64,000 nucleotides of DNA from an uncultured Saprospiraceae bacterium (GTDB lineage Bacteria > Bacteroidota > Bacteroidia > Chitinophagales > Saprospiraceae): positions 1 to 64,000 of the forward strand of contig CALDYY010000072.1 of NCBI GenBank assembly GCA_937944245.1, given 5' to 3'. The notes under the pieces are model-generated. The model saw nothing but the letters and a program-made list of their open reading frames with translations. It was not told the DNA's origin and did no database searches. The translations under genes and the position numbers were made by a program. Shown here one piece after another: positions 8,272-18,700 of the stretch. Every line of letters begins with the position of its first letter. Position 1 is the stretch's first letter.

Positions 8272-10947
8272 ATGCGGCAATTCATTTGCGTTATCTTATT
8301 ACTTTCAGCGTGGCATTCTTACAGTCAATTAGGAAAGGTGCCATCCTTTTTCAATATTCAACGAGATACACCGTTAGTAGAATTAACTACAACAATTACA
8401 GTATCCGTTGCAGATTATGATGCAAGGGTAGATGATGGAGTAGATGATATTGCCGCTATAAAAAAAGCTATTGATGCTGCTGCAATATTAGCCTCTTTAC
8501 AGAATCCTGTGCGATTACTTTTTGAAAAGGGTACATATGACCTGATGCCTGATTTGAGCAGCTCCCATGCTATTGAAATGAAAGATGTTAATGGTTTAGT
8601 ATGGGACGGACAGGATGCAGTATTTTTGTTGCACAATCCGAGTGTTGGTTTTTTGAGCCTTTTGAGATGTAAAAATACGATTATCCGAGATTTTTCGGTA
8701 GATTATGCTAGTTTACCTTTTACACAAGGCAAGATAACTAAAGTAGAGGCTGCAAGTGGTTATTTTGAATTTAAAGTGGATGACGGTTTTCCATTGCCCA
8801 CCGAAAGTGTTTTTGCGGACGCGCCTGAGCGATGGGGAATGATAAAAAACGCTAATGGTTCTCTCAAAAAAGGAACACCCAATCTCATTGCTCATAAAAG
8901 ATTTTTTGAATTGGTCGCTCCAAGAACATATAAGTATGCCAATCAATTAGGAAACTTAAATAATGTCGCTGTTGGTGACTACTTCGTTCACATAGCAAGA
9001 AATAATGGAAGAACTATCATTAGGAATAATAGTGGTAAAAATTTAACATATTTCAATATCACTGTACATGCGAGTCCCGCAGGAGGATTTAACGCCTTCA
9101 ATAGCGAAGAATGGAATATCATCAATTCAAAAATCAAACTTAAAGAAGGTAGAGTGCATACTTTAAATGCTGACTGTATTCATGTGAATGGAGGATACAT
9201 AGCACCTTGGGTAGAAAATTGCCTTTTTGAGGGAAATGCTGATGATTGTGTAAATCTGAAATATACAAAAAGAGTGATTAAAGCAGTTCATAGCTCAACA
9301 CAACTTACAGTAGAAGGTAACGTTTTTTTACAGGAAAATATAGAATTTTACAATCCTAGAGATGGATTGATTTTAGGAAATGCAGAGGTAACTAAAGTTG
9401 AAAATCTTGGAAGTAATTTATACAAAATCACGCTATCTAACCCTATAAATATTACAACTATTAGAGACCCAGACCATCAATCTACTGATAAAGCCTATGT
9501 AGAAAGCCGTTCTAATCAATCTTTTATTTTTAGAAATAATATAGTTCGCAATACAAGAAGATATGGGTTATTGATTCAAAGTAAATATGCACTAATAGAG
9601 AATAATCTTTTTGAAAATTTGAGTAGTGCTGCAATATCAATACAAAATGGAGTGGATTGGGGGGAAGGATACCGAGCGACTGATATTGTGATTGATAAGA
9701 ATACCATGATAAATTGTGGTTTTGATACTTCATATAAAAAAGAAGAAAACTCCGCTGCTATAAAAGTAGATTTTATGAAACTTGGACGGCCTTGTAATAC
9801 ATCCACTAGATGGTGCGGTGATGTAACTTCAGACGCGCAAGGGCACAGTAACATTATAATAACTGACAATAAAATTATTTATAATAAAAAAGGAGTTTAT
9901 TTAAAAAATATAAATGGTTTAAAACTTCATAATAATTTTATATGCCACTCAGGACAAGATATTAATCTTGGTAGTAATGACAGATCCATTCCTCAGACTA
10001 TTCTGAATAGTAGCAATGTATCAATTATAGATTTTAATTATACATTGCCCAACGCAGATTTACATTTCGTTTTAGACGAGATAAGTTCTGATGAGACAGT
10101 AATCAACAGAGGTGCTAACAGCAATATAAATTTAAAAATTAATACTCAAAGCAATGAATTCATTATTCAGGGGCATATTGATAGAGAGGTTGGTTATTGT
10201 ATGGCAGTAAAGACCGAAGGAAATGGAAATCTAACTTTAGTGGATAGCACTACCGGACAGGCATTTGTAGGAGCTACATCAAATGCGGCAAGGTCTTATG
10301 CCTTTTGGTTAAAACCCGAAAAAAAAGTTTTTCAGACATTACTATTTAGTGGAGGTCCTTCTGAAGGAGAGGTATTTTCTATACAGATGCAGTCAAATAT
10401 GGTAGTAAGGGTAACTGATAACAATAATAATTTTGTATTGATGGCAGATATGCCTTTGGATATAAATGCTTGGAATCATATTGTTGTTAGTGTACCAGAA
10501 GGAGGTAATATACAGGATATTTCTCTGTATAAAAATGGCATTCCTTCTTCTGAAACATACATTGGATTTAATGATAAAATCAATACCACTGCACGCCCCA
10601 TACTCTTTTTTCCCAGATTTGAAGGAAAGATAAGTGATATTAGGTATTTTGAATATAGCCTGTGCAATGGTGAGGTGAATGAAATATTTAAAGATAGATA
10701 TATCTCTGAGATGACAAGTTTACCTACTACAAAAAAACATACCATTGGAGTGTATCCAACGATTGCTACTAATAGTATTTTCTTTAGTGATCCGATTACT
10801 TCGGTTGAAGTTTTTGATTTACAGGGTAAATCGGTATTGAAAAAGGAGGGTTTAGCTCTTGAATTTACAGATATTACTACTATTGATGCTGGTTTTTATA
10901 TTGTAAAAATTAATAAATCACAAATTGTGAAAATAATAAAAAAATAA
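8272..10947 (+). CDS. GH110-like beta-helix protein with LamG-like and T9SS domains
   Basis: Modular secreted protein of 891 residues with a signal peptide (1-18), a pectate-lyase-like opening (YDARVDDGVDDIAAIKKAID), a right-handed beta-helix (about 40-630), a concanavalin/LamG-like domain (about 640-800; AFWLKPEKK..., WNHIVVSV, LYKNG) and a type IX sorting domain (about 825-891). Within the helix, NADCIH (D301, H304) and GNADDCVN (D324, D325) occur at the spacing of the GH110 catalytic Asp trio, preceded by a matching HA-x(2)-G segment. It is not a canonical GH110: the DATH and DDATN(V/I)HGTY motifs are altered. I infer a glycosidase acting on the same glycan with a different linkage or substitution; a lyase or binding role remains possible. 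It is a paralogue of the gene starting at 10951. Confidence 0.7.
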   Translation: MRQFICVILLLSAWHSYSQLGKVPSFFNIQRDTPLVELTTTITVSVADYDARVDDGVDDIAAIKKAIDAAAILASLQNPVRLLFEKGTYDLMPDLSSSHAIEMKDVNGLVWDGQDAVFLLHNPSVGFLSLLRCKNTIIRDFSVDYASLPFTQGKITKVEAASGYFEFKVDDGFPLPTESVFADAPERWGMIKNANGSLKKGTPNLIAHKRFFELVAPRTYKYANQLGNLNNVAVGDYFVHIARNNGRTIIRNNSGKNLTYFNITVHASPAGGFNAFNSEEWNIINSKIKLKEGRVHTLNADCIHVNGGYIAPWVENCLFEGNADDCVNLKYTKRVIKAVHSSTQLTVEGNVFLQENIEFYNPRDGLILGNAEVTKVENLGSNLYKITLSNPINITTIRDPDHQSTDKAYVESRSNQSFIFRNNIVRNTRRYGLLIQSKYALIENNLFENLSSAAISIQNGVDWGEGYRATDIVIDKNTMINCGFDTSYKKEENSAAIKVDFMKLGRPCNTSTRWCGDVTSDAQGHSNIIITDNKIIYNKKGVYLKNINGLKLHNNFICHSGQDINLGSNDRSIPQTILNSSNVSIIDFNYTLPNADLHFVLDEISSDETVINRGANSNINLKINTQSNEFIIQGHIDREVGYCMAVKTEGNGNLTLVDSTTGQAFVGATSNAARSYAFWLKPEKKVFQTLLFSGGPSEGEVFSIQMQSNMVVRVTDNNNNFVLMADMPLDINAWNHIVVSVPEGGNIQDISLYKNGIPSSETYIGFNDKINTTARPILFFPRFEGKISDIRYFEYSLCNGEVNEIFKDRYISEMTSLPTTKKHTIGVYPTIATNSIFFSDPITSVEVFDLQGKSVLKKEGLALEFTDITTIDAGFYIVKINKSQIVKIIKK

Positions 10948-10950
10948 ATC

Positions 10951-12711
10951 ATGATGAACTATAAAATATTTTTGATAATTCTTCTTTTTAACGCTATTAT
11001 TGGTAATGCTCAATATAACTTCACATTACCTTCCCATTTTAGGGCGCAAAGGAATCTACCATTAATTGACTTAGAAAGTAAGATGGATATTATGCTAAGT
11101 AATTATGGGGCAAAACCTAATGATGGTAAAGATGATGCAAAAGCAATTTCCAAAGCTTTAGAGACTTGCAAAAAATTATCCAGCTCGGGAGTAAATGTAA
11201 GATTGGTTTTTGAAAAAGGTACATACGATTTATTTTCCAACACCAATAATACTCACATTATAGAATTACAAGAAGCTAACAATATTGTAATAGACGGTAA
11301 TGGTGCAGAGATTATAGTGCATGACCCACTCATGGGTTTTTTATCTATTATGAAAAGTAGTAACATAATAGTAAAAGACTTATTTATTGACTATAATCCA
11401 CTACCATTTACTCAAGGCAAAATCGTGGCAGTAGATGTAAATGCTCAAACTTTTGATTTAAAAATAGATGAAGGTTTTCCGAAACTGAGTGAACCCATGT
11501 TCCAGAAAGCAACAAGAGTGTGGGGAATGCTTATGGATTCAAAAATACCAGGCAAGCTAAAGGATAATGCACCAAGTCTTTTTAATTCAAAAACGTTCGA
11601 GGATTTGTCATCAGGTGTTTTTAGAGTTAAGTTAGAAGGTAAAGGGTTACTCAAATACATTGAAGTGGGTGATTTATATGTGCATATCGCACGTTCTAAT
11701 GGCAAAACTATTTTTAATACAAACAATAGTAAAAATGTTACCTATTTGAATGTGGTGAATTACACAAGTCCGGCAGGAAGTTACTCTGCTTATAATATGC
11801 AAGAATGGAATATTATAAATTGTCAAGTGAAACTTAAACCCGGTAGAATTCACAGTGCTAATGCGGATTGCATACACGCAAATGGAGGAAAGTTTGGTCC
11901 GTGGATAGAGAACTCACTTTTTGAAGGGTACAGCGATGATGCTATTAATATGAAAGCGACTAAGGCACATATTCTACAACAACTCTCCCCTACGGAAATC
12001 ATTGTCAAACAAGGAGTACGCAAAGGCGATGTCATTAAGATATTCAATCCTCGTGAAGGCGTGTTAATCGGACAATTCGAGGTAATTGCTAATAAATTTT
12101 TGGGGGAAGGCAAAATGCACATCACATTACACAAAGCCATAGAGCAAAAACTGGAGGTAGGTGAAAATAAAAGGAATGATGTCGCCTACGTGGATACCCA
12201 ATCAAACGAATCTTTTGTAATCCGGAATAATACCTTTAGAAATGCAAGGAGGTATGGGATTCTTATACAAAGTACAAATGGTATTATAGAGCGAAATATG
12301 TTTGAGAACTTGAGTCAAGCTGGTATTAGCATTATTAATGGAGTAGATTGGGGAGAAGGTTTTATTGCTAATAATATAGTAATAAACAATAATATCTTCA
12401 ATAATTGTGGCTACGACACTGAATATTTTAATCAACAGAATGCAGCTACTATTCGACTGCAAGTTACAAAACTTAAAGATTTAGAGGCAAAAGGTAAGTG
12501 GAATGGAGTGGCTAGTGCTGACTGGCAAGGCATCGAGAATGTGACGATTACTAACAATATCTTTTCCTATAACAAACGGGCTTTAGCCATAGAATGCTCT
12601 GTCAATACAGTTGTGAAGTCTAACAAATTCATAAGAAATTCAAAGGACTTATCGCCAGATCATGAAATTATATTAGAAAGTAACAATACTAATTTGGTTT
12701 TCGAGAAGTGA
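10951..12711 (+). CDS. GH110-like right-handed beta-helix protein
   Basis: Secreted protein of 586 residues, clearly homologous along its length to residues 1-600 of the preceding gene but without the LamG-like and T9SS domains, so probably periplasmic. It has a signal peptide (about 1-20) and the opening SNYGAKPNDGKDDAKAI. The beta-helix carries NADCIH (D306, H309) and GYSDDAIN (D329, D330), the same Asp-23-Asp-Asp spacing as the two GH110 enzymes here. The segment after the DD pair aligns with the small beta-barrel insertion of GH110. It starts 3 bp after the previous stop; ATG at 10954 is an alternative start. The surface and periplasmic versions may act in sequence on one substrate (inference). 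Confidence 0.7.
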   Translation: MMNYKIFLIILLFNAIIGNAQYNFTLPSHFRAQRNLPLIDLESKMDIMLSNYGAKPNDGKDDAKAISKALETCKKLSSSGVNVRLVFEKGTYDLFSNTNNTHIIELQEANNIVIDGNGAEIIVHDPLMGFLSIMKSSNIIVKDLFIDYNPLPFTQGKIVAVDVNAQTFDLKIDEGFPKLSEPMFQKATRVWGMLMDSKIPGKLKDNAPSLFNSKTFEDLSSGVFRVKLEGKGLLKYIEVGDLYVHIARSNGKTIFNTNNSKNVTYLNVVNYTSPAGSYSAYNMQEWNIINCQVKLKPGRIHSANADCIHANGGKFGPWIENSLFEGYSDDAINMKATKAHILQQLSPTEIIVKQGVRKGDVIKIFNPREGVLIGQFEVIANKFLGEGKMHITLHKAIEQKLEVGENKRNDVAYVDTQSNESFVIRNNTFRNARRYGILIQSTNGIIERNMFENLSQAGISIINGVDWGEGFIANNIVINNNIFNNCGYDTEYFNQQNAATIRLQVTKLKDLEAKGKWNGVASADWQGIENVTITNNIFSYNKRALAIECSVNTVVKSNKFIRNSKDLSPDHEIILESNNTNLVFEK

Positions 12712-12757
12712 TAATCAACTTGAATATATTAAGGAAATGATAGATTAAAATTATAAT

Positions 12758-14152
12758 ATGAAAGTTCTAAATTTTATAAATATTCTATTGGTATTATTAG
12801 TTTTACTGCTTTTTTCATGTAAAACTTATAAATCAGAAATAACACAACAGAAAACGGCTAAACCTAACATTATTTTATTTTTTGTTGACGATTTAGGTTG
12901 GTCAGATTTGGGTTTCCGAAATCCTGTATTTGAGTCGCCCAATATTGATGCGCTTTCAGAAGCGGGTATCAATTTTAATCAAGCATATATAGCAAGTCCA
13001 ACTTGTAGCCCAAGTAGAGCGACCTTACTCACGGGGAAACATCCGGCTAGGCTCAAATTAGTACGGCATATTCCTGGCGAACAAATATATGGCTATAACG
13101 AATTGGGTCAAACTAAGGAAGAATTTCATGTATTACAAACAGACCCAGCTAAATTCCCTTCTCGAAATTGGCTGCCTTTAGAGCATGAAACCTATGCCGA
13201 AGCTCTGGCTAAACAAGGATATTACAATATATTCGTTGGGAAATGGCATTTAGGTTCTGAGGAATACCATCCTATTCAGCAAGGCTTTCACAAGCAAGTG
13301 GGCACATCTAATTTTGGACATCCTAAGTCATATTACCCTCCTTACTTCAAGCAAGATTATATTTATCCTGATGACAAAGAGACGTACCTGACAGATAAAC
13401 TTACTAAGGAGGCTGTGGATTTTATAAAAAATTATGATAAGCAATCCCCATTTATGTTGACTTTATCGTACTATTCTGTACATACGCCACATCAAGGAAG
13501 AAAAGATTTGGTAGAGCACTTCAAGAAAAAAGGTTTGGAAGATCGCTATGCTAACTATGCTGCTATGGTTAAATCTGTTGATGAGTCTGTCGGAAATGTA
13601 TTAAAAGCAGTCAATGACAAGGGGATTCAAAAAGAGACAATTATTATTTTCTTATCAGATCAAGGAGGCTTTTTTAAAAATAATCCATTGAGAGGAGGCA
13701 AAATGGCTGAAACTTTATTTGAGGGAGGCGCTCGTGTTCCATTTTTTGTTTATTGGCAAGGCGTGACCAAACCCAATAGTATTAATAATTCAATAGTTCA
13801 ATCAACAGATTTATTCCCCACTTTTGTAGATATTGCTGGTGGTGATATTTCACAATACAAAGATTTGGATGGTATTTCTTTGTTATCTACAATAAAAAAG
13901 AATGATAATCTGGTAAGAGAACCGATATTTGGCTACCGTGCTTATGAGGATTTGTATGCCTCTGTACGCGATGGCGATTGGAAGTTATTAGCTTACCGAA
14001 GTGGTAAGTTAGAACTTTACAATATCGAGCAGGATAGGGGTGAGATGAATGATTTATCTAAAAATGAACCAGAGATAGTAGCCAAAATGGTTAATCAACT
14101 CAAGGAGTGGGAGAAGAAGGTTCAAGTTGAAACATATTCAGGTGTTCAATAA
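12758..14152 (+). CDS. S1 family sulfatase (lipoprotein)
   Basis: Formylglycine-dependent sulfatase of 464 residues. The lipobox ends at C21 (LLLFSCK). The alkaline-phosphatase-fold start PNIILFFVDDLGWSD supplies metal ligands D44 and D45. The sulfatase signature is C83-S-P-S-R followed by TLLTGKHPAR, where C83 would be converted to formylglycine. Further landmarks are FVGKWHLG (Lys/His of the site) and LSDQGG (metal Asp). It should hydrolyse sulfate esters on the glycan in the periplasm or at the membrane. It is the seventh gene of unit A. No sulfatase-maturating enzyme is encoded in the window, so maturation must be provided from elsewhere. Confidence 0.92.
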   Translation: MKVLNFINILLVLLVLLLFSCKTYKSEITQQKTAKPNIILFFVDDLGWSDLGFRNPVFESPNIDALSEAGINFNQAYIASPTCSPSRATLLTGKHPARLKLVRHIPGEQIYGYNELGQTKEEFHVLQTDPAKFPSRNWLPLEHETYAEALAKQGYYNIFVGKWHLGSEEYHPIQQGFHKQVGTSNFGHPKSYYPPYFKQDYIYPDDKETYLTDKLTKEAVDFIKNYDKQSPFMLTLSYYSVHTPHQGRKDLVEHFKKKGLEDRYANYAAMVKSVDESVGNVLKAVNDKGIQKETIIIFLSDQGGFFKNNPLRGGKMAETLFEGGARVPFFVYWQGVTKPNSINNSIVQSTDLFPTFVDIAGGDISQYKDLDGISLLSTIKKNDNLVREPIFGYRAYEDLYASVRDGDWKLLAYRSGKLELYNIEQDRGEMNDLSKNEPEIVAKMVNQLKEWEKKVQVETYSGVQ

Positions 14153-14160
14153 AATGTAAA

Positions 14161-15762
14161 ATGAATAAAATGAGATTAAATAGTATATATTTTCTGTCTT
14201 TTTTTCTAGTTGTAACAATTGGATCGGTCGCATCTTTTACAGCTAAAGAAAAGGAGGTAAAAAGGCGACCAAATATTTTATTTTGCCTTGCTGATGACGC
14301 TACTTGGAAGCACATGAGCGCATATGGTACTGAATGGGTAAATACACCATTTTTTGATAGGATAGCCTCAGAGGGTTTACTTTTTATGAATGCCTATACT
14401 CCTAACGCGAAGTGTGCTCCTTCGCGAGCCATCATATTAACGGGAAGAAATTCATGGCAATTGGAAGAAGCGGCTAATCATTTAGCGTATTTCCCTACGA
14501 AATTCAAATCATTTCCAGAAGCATTATCTGAAAATGGTTATGATGTAGGGTACACTGGTAAAGGTTGGTTGCCTGGCACTGCACTCAATTCCGATGGTAC
14601 AAAACGAGAATTAATCGTCAAACAATACAATCAAATAAAGAAACAAACGCCGACAAAAGCTATCAACACAGTTGATTATGTGGAAAATTTTAAGCTTTTT
14701 ATGAAGGACAGAAAACCGAATACCCCATTTTTCTTCTGGTATGGCGGTTTTGAGCCGCACCGTGCCTATGAATATGGTACTGGAGTGAGCCTTGGCAATA
14801 AAAAATTAGCTCAATTAGATTCTGTTTTCCCCTATTGGCCACAATCAGACGTGGTTAAAAATGATGTGTTGGATTATGCCTACGAATTGGAATATTTTGA
14901 TCAACAAATAGGAGGAATACTCAAGGTGCTTGAGGAAAATGGGGAATTAGAAAACACTATTGTAGTAGTAACAGCGGATAATGGGATGCCCTTCCCACGT
15001 ATTAAAGGTCAAAGTTACGAACATTCTAACCATATGCCATTGGCTATCATGTGGAAGAACGGTATTAAAAAAACGGGTCTAGTAATAGAGGATTACGTAA
15101 GTTTTACGGATTTCGCAGCCACTTTTTTGGATATTTCAGGCAGCTCTGCTAAGGAATCGGGTATGCAACCGATACAAGGTAGCAGTCTAGCAAGATATTT
15201 CAAAACATCAAAATCTAAACTGAAAGCACCTAAAGACAATTATGTATTGCTGGGGCAAGAAAGACACGACGTGGGAAGACCTAATGATGTGGGGTATCCT
15301 GTTAGGGGAATAGTAAAAGATGGATTCCTATATTTAATTAACTACGAAAATGATAGATGGCCAGCCGGAAACCCTGAAACAGGCTATACAAACACAGATG
15401 GGAGTCCTACAAAGACCGAAATTTTAAATCTAAATAGAAGTGGTGAAAATAGCTACTATTGGAATTTGAATTTTGGTAAACACCCAAAAGAAGAATTATT
15501 TAAAATCAGTGTGGATGAAAACTGTTTAAATAATTTGGCACTCGACAATCAATATAAAAGCATAAAACTAAAACTCAGAAAATTACTAGAATCAGAGTTG
15601 AGAAAGCAAAAAGACCCTAGAATCTTTGGTAACGGGGCTATTTTTGATAGATATGTTCCTGATAGAGGTGCAAATTTTTATGAACAATATATGCGAGGAG
15701 AGAAAGTATCCTCGGGCTGGATAAATGATACAGATTTTGAAAAGCATTGGAATCAGAAATAA
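14161..15762 (+). CDS. S1 family sulfatase, sulfamidase-like branch
   Basis: Sulfatase of 533 residues with a signal peptide (about 1-27) and no lipobox. It has PNILFCLADDATWKHMSAYG (D45, D46), signature C85-A-P-S-R with AIILTGRNSWQ, GYTGKGWLPG and VVTADNGMPFPR. The DDATW start and the CAPSR core resemble the heparan N-sulfatase/sulfamidase branch more than the arylsulfatase A branch, though a galactan O-sulfatase is equally possible in this locus. It follows the previous sulfatase after 8 bp and ends unit A. Its stop lies only 27 bp from the stop of the convergent HTCS gene. Confidence 0.9.
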   Translation: MNKMRLNSIYFLSFFLVVTIGSVASFTAKEKEVKRRPNILFCLADDATWKHMSAYGTEWVNTPFFDRIASEGLLFMNAYTPNAKCAPSRAIILTGRNSWQLEEAANHLAYFPTKFKSFPEALSENGYDVGYTGKGWLPGTALNSDGTKRELIVKQYNQIKKQTPTKAINTVDYVENFKLFMKDRKPNTPFFFWYGGFEPHRAYEYGTGVSLGNKKLAQLDSVFPYWPQSDVVKNDVLDYAYELEYFDQQIGGILKVLEENGELENTIVVVTADNGMPFPRIKGQSYEHSNHMPLAIMWKNGIKKTGLVIEDYVSFTDFAATFLDISGSSAKESGMQPIQGSSLARYFKTSKSKLKAPKDNYVLLGQERHDVGRPNDVGYPVRGIVKDGFLYLINYENDRWPAGNPETGYTNTDGSPTKTEILNLNRSGENSYYWNLNFGKHPKEELFKISVDENCLNNLALDNQYKSIKLKLRKLLESELRKQKDPRIFGNGAIFDRYVPDRGANFYEQYMRGEKVSSGWINDTDFEKHWNQK

Positions 15763-15789
15763 ATGATTACGCAGGTATTAAGAATTCAA

Positions 15790-18700
15790 TTACGATGTTG
15801 GTTTTACAACTTGTTCTTTTAGATTTTCAATATATTTACTAGGGGTCATTCCCTTTTCTTTTTTGAAAAGAATGATAAAGTGTGCATAGCTGGTGATACC
15901 TACTGCGTACATAGCTTCTTGGACTCTATCACAACCTTTGTCAAACATATTGATAGCTGTATTTATCCTAATAGAATTGATAAATGCTGTAGAACTTTGA
16001 CCTATCAAAGCATTAATCTTTCTATGTAACTGCATCCTACTTAGACCCAATTCTTTAGCTAAGGCTTCCACAGAAAAGTCTGGGTCTGAGATTTTTCTGG
16101 ATATTACTTCTTTAGCATTTTGAATAAATTTTTGGTCATAAGAAACATAATTATTTTTAGTTTTTTCTATTGATCCGTTTTTTAAATGCTGCCTAAAATT
16201 ATTTCTAGTAGAGATAATGTTTTTAAGCTTTTGTAGAAGTTGATAACTATTAAATGGCTTCGAGATATAGTCCCAAGCACCTGCACGCAGACCAATATCG
16301 CTAAATTCATCACCAGTTTTAGCTGTTAACATTAATACCGGTATATGTGATATCAATATATTTTTTTTGATAAGATTACACAACTCTATGCCGTTTAACT
16401 CAGGCATCATTACATCTGTAATAATAATATCTGGCAATTCTTTGATGGCTAATTCTAAGCCCTCTTTACCGTTACTAGCCTCTATAACAGAGTAATCAGC
16501 TAAGAGTACGTTTTTGAGATATTTTCTTAAATCTAGGTCATCTTCAACGATAAGAATTTTTTCTTTCTGATCAGCAGCGATATCCACAAATGATTCTGGC
16601 ATGTCACTAAGCAAGTAATTTTTTCTTACTTCTGGTGTCATGTCCTCAGTGGACAAAAATTCATTTATTGTAAAAGCGTTGTAAGACACGGGCAGCGTAA
16701 TCATAAACTCTGTACCACCTATTGCACTATCTGAGACACTAATTTCTCCCTTGTGTGCATGAACAAGTGTTTCTGATAGATGTAAACCAATCCCTGACGA
16801 AGACCTTTCTTTTCCATGAAAATGTCGCTCAAAAATTTTTCTTTTATCTTCTTGGGGGATTCCTTTTCCGTTATCTTTAATTGCAATAATTACATATTCT
16901 AAGTCATTTTTCCATATTGGTTTTAGTTCAATTTCTATTATTCCTCCGAATGGGGTGTATTTAAACGCGTTTGATAATACATTAAATACTACTTTTTCAA
17001 CAATATCTTTGTCAAAATAACATAAAAAGCTATCTGGTGTAATTGTTCTAAAATTAATATTTGAATTTTTAGCTTCCCAGTCAAAATATCCTGCTATATC
17101 TCTAATTTGGGTACATATATCGCCTGATGATATTTTTAATATATTTATACCAGAACTAATTTTTCTGAAATCCAATAATTGATTAATAAGATGGAGCATT
17201 CTATTGGTATTGCGCGACAGAACGTGATAGCAGAATTCTCGGTGTTTAACAGATATATTACCCCTTATCAAATCTTCAATTGGTCCAATAACAAGAGATA
17301 GTGGAGTTTTAAACTCGTGAGCTATATCAGTAAAAAATGTAAGTTTCAACTCATTAATCTCCTTTTCTTGTTCATTTTTTAATTTGGAAAGTTCTACTTG
17401 ATTTCTAAGTTTTTCTTTGTTAAGCCAGAAGTAAAGTAAGGTAAATATTATCGTTGATGAAATAATAAAGTACAATACATAAGCCCACCAAGTATTCCAA
17501 GGCGCGGGTTGAATTTTTATGGTGATGGTTTTAGGATGACCAGACCATTCGCCCGTTGGATTGTTTGCCTCAACCACAAATTCATAATTACCGCTTGGTA
17601 TGTTAGAGTAACTAGCAAAGCGATTGTTGTTACTAACCTCTATCCAATCCTTATCGTAATTTTTAAGTTTGTATCTATATTTGTTAACTCTAACATTTGC
17701 ATAATTTGTACTTGAAAATTGTATTGCGAAGTCATTTTGTTTGTGATTAAAATGCAGATGATTGGAATTGTTGAGGGTCTTTGTCAATACGGTTGAGCCT
17801 GATAATTTTTGGTTTACTTGTATGGGTACATTATTTACAATTAGCTTGGTAAAAGAAATTTTAGAGGGATATTGGTTGTATTGTAATGCTCCACTTTTAA
17901 AGTAGTTTATGCCTAAGAGGTTACCAAAAAATAGCTCTCCATTTTTATTTCTTGATATTGCTTCCGTAAATGTATTCGTCAGCAAACCGTCGTGGCTATT
18001 GAATTTCTTGGTGTAACCACTTTTAGGCGAGTACCAAATAATTCCTTGAGAATTACTAAGCCATAGGTCTGATGCATCATCAGCAAGAATACCCATTATT
18101 TTTTTATTTTTTATGTTCTCAATTTGTACGGGTACAATTTGAGATTGGTTTGATTTTTTTAGTAATAATCCCGTATCTGTGCCGATATATAATGCCCCCT
18201 CCTTATCTTGATAAAAACACCAAATGGAATTGTTGGGAATATTGTATGCTCCTACCATTTGCTCATTATATCTTTCCATAGACAAAATTCTTCCTTTTTC
18301 ATCAAGATTGATTTTAAACAAGCCATCGGATATTGTACCTACCCAAACACAATTTTCCACATTATCCACTTTTAATGTAAACACTCTTACATTTCTGAGA
18401 CTCTCTAAGTCTTCAAAGAGCTGATTGATGAAAGAGGTTTGGTTTTTTGTTTTGTAGATTAATCCCTTTAAAGTTCCAAAATAATAATGACCAAACCTAT
18501 CTCGACAAAAACTTGTTACTATTAATGATTTATCTTGATTAGGGTCATCAAAAATTGGAGCTCTAATAAAAGCGTTGCGACTTAGGTTTTCTTCTCTAAA
18601 CAGTCCAGATGTTGTAGCTAGGTGTAATTTACCATTAAGTGTATCTACTTTAAAGGGTTTTGCATTCTCGGGAAGGTCAATAGATTTTTCAGATTTTGTC

